A model generated the notes under the pieces. It was not told the origin of the DNA. It did not search any database and saw nothing but the letters and a program-made list of their open reading frames with translations. 64,000 nt of DNA from Georgenia satyanarayanai (GTDB lineage: Bacteria > Actinomycetota > Actinomycetes > Actinomycetales > Actinomycetaceae). How positions within the stretch are numbered: position 1 is the first letter of the stretch; each line of letters begins with the position of its first letter. The stretch covers positions 186,001 through 250,000 of the forward strand of contig NZ_JAMBNZ010000004.1 in NCBI RefSeq assembly GCF_023715365.1. The letters are read 5' to 3'. A program made the position numbers and the translations under genes. Of the stretch, positions 57,830 to 64,000 are shown piece by piece.

Positions 57830-58974
57830 GAGGGGTCCTCCTGCGAGACGTGGGTGCGGGGGATGCGGCTGCCGAGGCGGGTGACGATCTCGTAGCTGAT
57901 GGTGCCGGCGGCGTCGGCCCAGTCCTGCGCCGTCGGGTCGCCGTCGCGGGCGTCACCGAGGAGCACGGCGCGGTCACCGACCGACACGTCCGCGCCGTCG
58001 GGCCCGAGGTCGACGACCACCTGGTCCATGCTCACCCGCCCGGTGACCCGGCCGCGGTGCCGGCCCACGCGTACCGGCCCCGCGTTGCCGGCGTGGCGGG
58101 GGATGCCGTCGCCGTAGCCGAGGGGGACGAGCGCGAGCCGCGCGGCCGACGGCGTCGTGTAGGTGTGGCCGTAGCCGACGGGGGTGCCGGCGGGCACGTC
58201 CTTGACGTGGACGACCTCCGCCTCCAGCCGCATGGCGGCACGCAGGCCGAGGGCGACGGCGTCGGCGACGTCGGGGGCGGGCGAGAGCCCGTAGAGGGCC
58301 ACGCCGGGGCGGACGAGGTCGAGGTGGGTGTCGGGGTGGAAGAGGGTGCCGGAGGAGGCGGCGAGGTGCCGGACGTCGGGCCGCAGCCCCGCCCGCTCGG
58401 CCGTGGCGACGGCGTCACGGAAGGCCGCGAGCTGCGTGGCCGTCGTCGGCTCGGCCGGCTCGTCACCGCGGGCGAGGTGGGACCACACGCCGACGACGTC
58501 GACGGTGCCCTCCGCCGCGAGACGGGCCGCGTGGTCGACGAGCTCGGCCCACTGCGTGGGCCGGGCGCCGCCGCGGGCCATGCCGGTGTCGGCCTTGAGG
58601 TGGACGCGGGCGGCGCGGCCGGTGACGCGGGCGGCGGCCGCGAGCTCGTCCAGGGCCCACGGTGCCGACGCAGAGAGGTCGAGGTCCGCGGCCAGCGCCT
58701 CGGCGAGCGGGGCCCCGGGGCCGTAGATCCAGGTGAGGAGGGGCGCGTCGACGCCCGCCGCGCGCAGCTCGAGGGCCTCGCCGAGCTGGGCCACACCCAG
58801 CCACGTCGCACCGGCGGCCAGCGCCGTGCGCGAGACGGGGACGATCCCGTGCCCGTAGGCGTCCGCCTTGACCACGGCCATGACCTCCGCGGCGCCCGCG
58901 ACGGCCCGCAACCGCTCGACGTTCGCGCGGATGGCGGCATGGTCGACGACCGCCCGTGCCGGGTAGTAGCTCAC
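57826..58974 (-). CDS. alr: Alanine racemase
   Basis: PLP enzyme making D-alanine for peptidoglycan. 382 residues from GTG 58974; CAGACT is 7 nt upstream. Lys of the Schiff base in VMAVVKADAYGHGIVP; KADTGMARGGARP; HLAASSGTLFHP; PVGYGHTYTTPSAARLALVPLGYGDGIPRHAG, GRVSMDQVVVDLG. Tyr of GYGD is the second catalytic base. Overlaps tsaE. nnrD ends 31 bp upstream. Confidence 0.96.
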   Translation of the reverse strand: MSYYPARAVVDHAAIRANVERLRAVAGAAEVMAVVKADAYGHGIVPVSRTALAAGATWLGVAQLGEALELRAAGVDAPLLTWIYGPGAPLAEALAADLDLSASAPWALDELAAAARVTGRAARVHLKADTGMARGGARPTQWAELVDHAARLAAEGTVDVVGVWSHLARGDEPAEPTTATQLAAFRDAVATAERAGLRPDVRHLAASSGTLFHPDTHLDLVRPGVALYGLSPAPDVADAVALGLRAAMRLEAEVVHVKDVPAGTPVGYGHTYTTPSAARLALVPLGYGDGIPRHAGNAGPVRVGRHRGRVTGRVSMDQVVVDLGPDGADVSVGDRAVLLGDARDGDPTAQDWADAAGTISYEIVTRLGSRIPRTHVSQEDPS

Positions 58975-59005
58975 GGTGCCGAGTCTGCCACGGCGCCGCG
59001 CGGCC

Positions 59006-60547
59006 TCAGCGGTCCGCGAGCAGCGCGGCGACGACCCCGGGGACCGCGTCGGCGACCTGCAGGGCGGTGACGGGTCCGCCGGCCGAGGCGCGGGTCCCGG
59101 CGCGGCCGTGGACGAGGGCCGCGGCGGCGGCGAGCTCGGCGGTGAGGGTGCCGTCGGGGTCCTGGCCGTCGGTGAGGTCCTCCCCGCGGACGGCGAGCAG
59201 GGCGCCGAGCACCCCGGCGAGGACGTCGCCGGTGCCGGCGGTGGCGAGCCAGGGCGTGCCGTCCGACTGGCTGAGCGCGGCGCCGCCCGGGGCGGCGACG
59301 ACGGTGGTCGGTCCCTTGAGGAGGACGACAGCGCCGGTGAGCGCGGCGGCCCGGCGGGCCAGCTCGAGGGGTGCGGCCTCGACGTCGGCGCGGTCGGTCC
59401 CCTCCCCGCGGGCGGTGAGCAGCCGGGCCAGCTCCCCGGCGTGCGGGGTGAGGACGGTGGTGGGGGTGAGCCGGTCGGGCGCGAGCGTCAGGGCGCCGGC
59501 GTCGAGCACGGCGGGGACGCCGTCGGCGAGGGCGCGCCGGAGGGTGTCGCGCACGTCGTCGGCCCGGGCGTCGTCGTCGGGGTCGATGCCGCTGCCCAGG
59601 GCCCAGGCCTGGACGCGTCCGCCACCGACGACGACCTCGGGGAAGCGCCCGTGGATGACCCGCGCGACGGCGTCCGGGCCGAGGTAGCGGACCATGCCGA
59701 GCCCGGTGCGCAGGGCGCCGGCGGCGGCGAGGACGGCGGCGCCCGGGTAGGTGGTCGAGCCGGCGACGAGACCGAGCACCCCCCGGGTGTACTTGTGATC
59801 GGTCGCCACGGGCGCGGGGAGCAGGTCGGCGACGTCGGCCGGGGTGAGGCGGCGCAGCGCCGGCTCACCGAGGTGCGGGGCCAGGCCGAGGTCGACGACG
59901 ACGACGCGCCCCGCCAGCGCCTCCGCGGGCCGCAGGAGCAGGCCAGGCTTGGCGGCGCCCATCGTCACGGTGACGTCGGCGCGCAGGACCGGGCCGGGGA
60001 CGGTGCCGTCGTCGACGCCGATGCCCGAGGGGACGTCGACGGCGACGACGGTCGGCTCGTCCGGCATGAGGGAACGCCGGTCCTCGAGGGCGGTGACGAT
60101 GCCGGCGAGGGGCTCGCGCAGGCCGCCGCGGCCGCCGGTGCCGGTGAGTCCGTCGACCCACACACCGGCGCGGTCGGCGAGGACGGCGAGCTCCTCGCCG
60201 CGCGGGCGGCCGTCCTCGTCGAGAAGGGGGCGGACACGCACGCCGGCGCTGCGGGCCGCGGTGAGACCACGCTCGTGCGGCCGGTCCGTGCACAGCGCGG
60301 CGACGACCTGCAGCCCCCGCCGCGCGAGGTAGCCGCCGGCGTACAGGGCGTCCCCGCCGTTGTTGCCGCCGCCCACGAGGAGGAGGACCGTGCTCCCGCT
60401 CCGGCGCGCTTCGAGGCGGCGCAGCTCGCGCAGCACCTCGGTGGCGACGGCGAAGGCGGCCTGCTTCATCAGCTCGTCGGTCGCGGTGGAGGCGAGCAGC
60501 GGCGCCTCGGCCGCCCGGACCGTCTCGGCCTCGTACGCACGGATCAT
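59006..60547 (-). CDS. nnrD: Bifunctional NAD(P)H-hydrate epimerase / ADP-dependent dehydratase
   Basis: Repairs hydrated NAD(P)H. 513 residues, a fusion of the YjeF N-terminal epimerase (LLLVGGGNNGGDALYAGGYLARRG, VVAVDVPSGIGVDDGTVPG) and the C-terminal ADP-dependent dehydratase (YTRGVLGLVAGSTTYPGAAVLAAAGALRTG, VLTPHAGELARLL, WLATAGTGDVLAGVLGALLA with the catalytic-type Asp). ATG 60547; CACAAT is 6 nt upstream. Confidence 0.95.
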   Translation of the reverse strand: MIRAYEAETVRAAEAPLLASTATDELMKQAAFAVATEVLRELRRLEARRSGSTVLLLVGGGNNGGDALYAGGYLARRGLQVVAALCTDRPHERGLTAARSAGVRVRPLLDEDGRPRGEELAVLADRAGVWVDGLTGTGGRGGLREPLAGIVTALEDRRSLMPDEPTVVAVDVPSGIGVDDGTVPGPVLRADVTVTMGAAKPGLLLRPAEALAGRVVVVDLGLAPHLGEPALRRLTPADVADLLPAPVATDHKYTRGVLGLVAGSTTYPGAAVLAAAGALRTGLGMVRYLGPDAVARVIHGRFPEVVVGGGRVQAWALGSGIDPDDDARADDVRDTLRRALADGVPAVLDAGALTLAPDRLTPTTVLTPHAGELARLLTARGEGTDRADVEAAPLELARRAAALTGAVVLLKGPTTVVAAPGGAALSQSDGTPWLATAGTGDVLAGVLGALLAVRGEDLTDGQDPDGTLTAELAAAAALVHGRAGTRASAGGPVTALQVADAVPGVVAALLADR

Positions 60548-60602
60548 GCCCTCATTGTGTCCCGTGCCCCCGGACCCCGCCGCCGAGCCAGGCCCCCTCC
60601 CA

Positions 60603-60686
60603 CCGCCGACAGCTGAGTTGTTACCCGCGGCATCCAGCGCGGACGGGGTGAGTTCCCACTGCCAGGAACACCTCAGCTGTCGGCGG
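60603..60686. repeat. Long inverted repeat (CAGCTGAG family) after acpS
   Basis: Arms of 22-23 nt: 60603-60625 starts CCGCCGACAGCTGAG and pairs with 60665-60686 with one mismatch and one extra base; the loop is 39 nt. It lies 18 bp past the acpS stop. CGACAGCTGAG.TGTT.CC is shared with the repeat at 30769-30827. Confidence 0.65.
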
Positions 60687-60704
60687 AGAGGCGGGGCGGG
60701 CGGC

Positions 60705-61058
60705 TCAGCGCTCGGCGAGGACCATGGCGGAGGCGATCCCGGCGTCGTGGGAGATGGACAGGTGCCAGGTCCGGATCCCCAGCTCTTCGGCCCGCGCGAG
60801 GACCGAGCCGCGCACGTGGACGACGGGCGCGCCGCCGACCACCCGCTCCACCGTGCAGTCCTGCCACGACATCCCGCCCGGCGCGCCGAGCGCCTTGGCG
60901 ATCGCCTCCTTGGCCGCGAAGCGCGCCGCCAGCGAGGCGGGCGGCAGCTCGCGCTCCTCGGGCGTGAAGAGCTTCTCCCGCAGCCGCGGCGTGCGCTCGA
61001 GCGTCCGCATGAAGCGCTCGACGTCGACGACGTCGATGCCCACCCCGACGATGCTCAC
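60705..61058 (-). CDS. acpS: Holo-[acyl-carrier-protein] synthase
   Basis: Adds 4'-phosphopantetheine from CoA to acyl carrier protein. 117 residues. [20 protein letters not shown] (Mg-binding Asp) and [20 protein letters not shown] (Glu and Lys) are the two signatures; a [16 protein letters not shown] and [17 protein letters not shown] complete the fold. The ATG overlaps the glmS stop by 4 bp, so glmS-acpS form a transcript that should end at the inverted repeat. Confidence 0.96.
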   Translation of the reverse strand: MSIVGVGIDVVDVERFMRTLERTPRLREKLFTPEERELPPASLAARFAAKEAIAKALGAPGGMSWQDCTVERVVGGAPVVHVRGSVLARAEELGIRTWHLSISHDAGIASAMVLAER

Positions 61059-62905
61059 TCGACGGTGACGGACTTGGCGAGGTTGCGCGGCTGGTCGACG
61101 TCGTAGCCCTTGGCGCTGGCCAGCTCGCCGGCGAAGATCTGCAGCGGGACGACGGAGACGAGCGGGGCCATGAGCGTGGGCGTGGGCGGGTAGCGGAAGA
61201 CGACGTCGGCGTAGGGCGTGACGTCCTCGTCACCGTCCTCGGCGATGACGAGGGTGCGCGCGCCACGGGCCCGGATCTCCTGGATGTTGGAGATGACCTT
61301 GGCGTGCAGGGTGGGACGGCGCGGGGTCGGCACGACGACGAAGACCGGCTGGCCCTCCTCGATGAGCGCGATCGGACCGTGCTTGAGCTCGCCGGCCGCG
61401 AAGCCCTCGGCGTGGATGTAGGCGAGCTCCTTGAGCTTGAGCGCACCCTCGAGGGCCACCGGGAAGCCGACGTGGCGCCCGAGGAAGAGCACCGAGGTGG
61501 TGTCCTTCATCGCGCGAGCGACCTCGCGGACCTGCTCCTGGCGAGCGAGGACCTCCTCGATCTTCGCGGGGATGCGGCCGAGCTCGGTGAGGTAGTCGGC
61601 GACCTCGTCGATGTACTTGTTGCCGCGCAGCTGGGCGAGGTACAGGCCGAGCAGGTAGGTCGCGGTGATCTGGGCGATGAAGGCCTTCGTCGAGGCGACG
61701 GCGACCTCCGGCCCGGCGTGCGTGTAGAGCACGGCGTCGGACTCGCGGGCGATGGTCGAGCCGTAGGTGTTGACGACGGCGAGCACCTTGGAGCCCTGCT
61801 CGCGGGCGTGGCGCACCGCCATGATCGTGTCCATCGTCTCCCCCGACTGGGAGATCGCCACGACGAGGGTCTTCTCGTTGACGACCGGGTCGCGGTAGCG
61901 GAACTCGTGGGCGAGCTCGACCTCGACCGGGATGCGGCACCAGTGCTCGACCGCGTACTTCGCCACGTGCCCGGCGTAGGCGGCAGTACCGCACGCGACG
62001 ACGATGATCTTGTCGATGCTCCGCAGGATCGTCTCGTCGATGCGCAGTTCGTCGAGCTTGAGGCGCCCGAGCTCGTCGGTGCGCCCGAGCAGCGTGTCGG
62101 CCACGGCTTGCGGCTGGTCGTGGATCTCCTTGTCCATGAAGGAGGCGAAGCCGCCCTTGACGGCCGCCGCGGCGTCCCACTCGACGGTGAAGGCGCGCGG
62201 CTCCACGGGCTCCCCGGCGGCGTCGACGACGCTGACCGAGTCCCCGGTGATGGTGACGACCTGGTCCTGGTCGACCTCGAGCGCGGACTTCGTCTGCGAG
62301 ACGAAGGCGGCGACGTCGGAGCCCAGGTAGTTCGCGCCGTCGCCAAGCCCGATGACGAGCGGGGAGTTGCGGCGGGCGGCGACGATCGTGCCCGGGTGGT
62401 CGGCGTGGACGGCGAGGAGCGTGAAGGCGCCATCGAGGCGCTTGGTGACCTCGAGCATCGCGGCGGTGAGGTCGCCCGCGTAGGTGCGGCCCAGGAGGTG
62501 GGCCACGACCTCGGTGTCGGTCTGCGAGGCGAAGGTGGCGCCCTCGGCGAGGAGCTCCTTCCGGAGCGCGGCGAAGTTCTCGATGATGCCGTTGTGGATG
62601 AGCGCCAGGCGCCCGTCGCCGGACAGGTGCGGGTGGGCGTTCTCGTCGGTCGGCGCGCCGTGCGTGGCCCAGCGCGTGTGCCCGATCGCCGCCTGCGTGG
62701 CGGGCAGCGGTTCCCGCTCGAGCTCGTCGAGCAGCCCCCGGAGCTTGCCCGCCTTCTTCCGCACCACGAGGGCGCCGTCGGCGACGACGGCGATGCCCGC
62801 GGAGTCGTAGCCCCGGTACTCGAGACGGGCGAGGCCGTCGAGCACGACGTCGACAGGCGGGGTGGCCGCGGCCGCGACGGACACTGCTCCCACGATTCCG
62901 CACAT
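61055..62905 (-). CDS. glmS: Glutamine-fructose-6-phosphate aminotransferase (isomerising)
   Basis: Makes glucosamine-6-phosphate for peptidoglycan. 616 residues. N-terminal Ntn hydrolase MCGIVGAVS with nucleophile Cys2, [19 protein letters not shown], two SIS domains ([60 protein letters not shown]) and the C-terminal [19 protein letters not shown] 62905 follows TACGCT by 7 nt (leaderless-type); no room for a glmS ribozyme upstream. Confidence 0.97.
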   Translation of the reverse strand: MCGIVGAVSVAAAATPPVDVVLDGLARLEYRGYDSAGIAVVADGALVVRKKAGKLRGLLDELEREPLPATQAAIGHTRWATHGAPTDENAHPHLSGDGRLALIHNGIIENFAALRKELLAEGATFASQTDTEVVAHLLGRTYAGDLTAAMLEVTKRLDGAFTLLAVHADHPGTIVAARRNSPLVIGLGDGANYLGSDVAAFVSQTKSALEVDQDQVVTITGDSVSVVDAAGEPVEPRAFTVEWDAAAAVKGGFASFMDKEIHDQPQAVADTLLGRTDELGRLKLDELRIDETILRSIDKIIVVACGTAAYAGHVAKYAVEHWCRIPVEVELAHEFRYRDPVVNEKTLVVAISQSGETMDTIMAVRHAREQGSKVLAVVNTYGSTIARESDAVLYTHAGPEVAVASTKAFIAQITATYLLGLYLAQLRGNKYIDEVADYLTELGRIPAKIEEVLARQEQVREVARAMKDTTSVLFLGRHVGFPVALEGALKLKELAYIHAEGFAAGELKHGPIALIEEGQPVFVVVPTPRRPTLHAKVISNIQEIRARGARTLVIAEDGDEDVTPYADVVFRYPPTPTLMAPLVSVVPLQIFAGELASAKGYDVDQPRNLAKSVTVE

Positions 62906-62997
62906 GGTCTCCAGCGTACTTGCCGGTGGTCTGCCTCACGCACGCGCCGGGCCGACGGCGGTGCGCACCACCGGCTGCCGTGCGCCAGACTGGTGGA

Positions 62998-63969
62998 GTG
63001 ACGTCCCCGCAGGCAGCGACGTCGGCGACGCAGCCGGCCACCTCCCCCTTCCTCGAGTTCGACCGCGCGGCGTGGAGCCGGCTGTCGGCCGCGACCCCCC
63101 AGCCGCTCACCTCGGCGGACATCGACCGGCTCCGCGGCCTGGGCGACCCCGTGGACCTCATCGAGGTGGACACGGTCTACCGGCCGCTGTCCCGCCTGCT
63201 GTCGCTGTACGTCGCCTCCTCCCGCCGTCTCGGCTCGGTGACCTCGACCTTTCTCGGGGAGCGGATGGGCCGCACGCCCTTCGTCATCGGGGTGGCCGGC
63301 TCGGTCGCCGTCGGGAAGTCGACGACGTCGCGGCTGCTGCGGGAGATGCTGCGCCGCTGGTCGGGGATGCCGCGCGTGGACCTCGTGACGACGGACGGCT
63401 TCCTCCACCCCAACGCCGAGCTCGAGCGCCGGGGCCTCATGTCCCGCAAGGGCTTCCCCGAGTCCTACGACCAGCGCGCGCTGCTCCGCTTCCTCAGTGC
63501 GGTGAAGTCCGGCGTCCCCGAGGTCACCGCCCCGGTCTACGACCACCTCACCTATGACATCGTGCCGGGCCGGGAGATCACCGTGCACCGCCCCGACGTC
63601 CTCATCGTCGAGGGCCTCAACGTCCTGCAGCCCGCCCGCACGACGTCCGACGGCGCGCCCAGCCTCGCGGTGAGCGACTTCTTCGACTTCTCGATCTACG
63701 TCGACGCGCGGACGAGCGACGTGCGCCGCTGGTACGTCAACCGCTTCCTGTCGCTGCGCGAGACGGCCTTCGCCGACCCCCGCTCCTACTTCCACCGCTA
63801 CGCGGCGCTGAGCGACGAGGAGGCCGTCGAGACGGCCACCCGGATCTGGGGCTCGATCAACGAGCCGAACCTCGAGGAGAACATCCTGCCCACCCGTGGG
63901 CGCGCCTCCCTGGTGCTCACCAAGTCCGGCGACCACCGCATGCACCGGATGCGCCTGCGCAAGATCTAG
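62998..63969 (+). CDS. coaA: Pantothenate kinase, type I
   Basis: First, rate-limiting step of CoA synthesis. 323 residues from GTG 62998 (CAGACT 6 nt upstream); the upstream ATG 62920 would overlap the glmS promoter. P-loop [73 protein letters not shown] and [11 protein letters not shown] are the CoaA blocks. Divergent from glmS. The last 31 bases of the window, after its stop, show no feature. Confidence 0.96.
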   Translation: MTSPQAATSATQPATSPFLEFDRAAWSRLSAATPQPLTSADIDRLRGLGDPVDLIEVDTVYRPLSRLLSLYVASSRRLGSVTSTFLGERMGRTPFVIGVAGSVAVGKSTTSRLLREMLRRWSGMPRVDLVTTDGFLHPNAELERRGLMSRKGFPESYDQRALLRFLSAVKSGVPEVTAPVYDHLTYDIVPGREITVHRPDVLIVEGLNVLQPARTTSDGAPSLAVSDFFDFSIYVDARTSDVRRWYVNRFLSLRETAFADPRSYFHRYAALSDEEAVETATRIWGSINEPNLEENILPTRGRASLVLTKSGDHRMHRMRLRKI

Positions 63970-64000
63970 CCGGGCGTGCTCGTGCGCTCGTCGCGGCGCG

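Noticed and set aside
62906-62997. glmS ribozyme or riboswitch upstream of glmS
   Set aside because: The TACGCT box 7 nt before the ATG leaves no leader, and the divergent coaA start is only 92 bp away.

Overview
The window is a very GC-rich stretch of actinobacterial chromosome, probably order Micrococcales. That placement is inference, from WhiB2/WhmD, GuaB3, DUF6350, DUF3817, PspC-type sensor kinases and gene order; no rRNA or marker comparison was possible. Coding density is high and the content is mostly housekeeping. I see no tRNA, rRNA, CRISPR array, insertion sequence or prophage, and no gene-free stretch longer than 300 bases.

Left part (1-15.8 kb): an edge-truncated gene with an LQxLAGNRAV motif and an HEXXH site, a SAP/DUF6434 protein, purN, a PfpI-type protein, DUF6350, sucCD with a palindrome at the presumed transcription start, an aldo/keto reductase, a methyltransferase, a 43-residue acidic ORF, a Tag-family glycosylase, an OafA-type acyltransferase, pcrA, two small membrane proteins and a second methyltransferase.

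15.8-19.1 kb is the odd region: an ECF-like sigma factor, a Ser/Thr kinase with a C-terminal membrane segment and extracytoplasmic domain, a lipoprotein and a secreted OmpA-domain protein, arranged as one cassette. The sigma factor has an in-frame TAA inside its region 4 helix-turn-helix, the kinase is broken by two separate 4-bp tandem duplications, and the OmpA gene has lost one base in a C run. Only the lipoprotein is intact. Neighbouring genes are undamaged.

19.1-34.1 kb: a PspC envelope-stress module (LuxR-type regulator, PspC histidine kinase, PspC membrane protein, small membrane protein), a membrane protein, a GT4 glycosyltransferase, guaA with DUF3817, a heterodimeric ABC exporter with one degenerate ATP site, a DUF1269 gene containing a run of 15 G, a membrane-anchored GDPD and SURF1.

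34.2-50 kb: phosphoketolase, pta and ackA, which together turn sugar phosphates into acetyl-phosphate and then acetate plus ATP; aspA and fumC; HPr with guaB3; a Rieske lipoprotein; an exonuclease; a succinate-semialdehyde dehydrogenase; guaB; and a MerR-type regulator.

50-64 kb: whiB2, groES with a CIRCE element, a THUMP-like methyltransferase, a YbdK-type glutamate-cysteine ligase, tsaD, a nitroreductase, rimI-tsaB, a membrane protein, tsaE, alr, nnrD, acpS, glmS and coaA (tRNA t6A synthesis, cell-wall precursors, cofactors).

Two signals recur across the window. Many genes have a TANNNT-like box 5-7 nt before the start codon and no Shine-Dalgarno, suggesting leaderless mRNAs. Many gene ends carry long-armed inverted repeats, several of which share sequence with each other.
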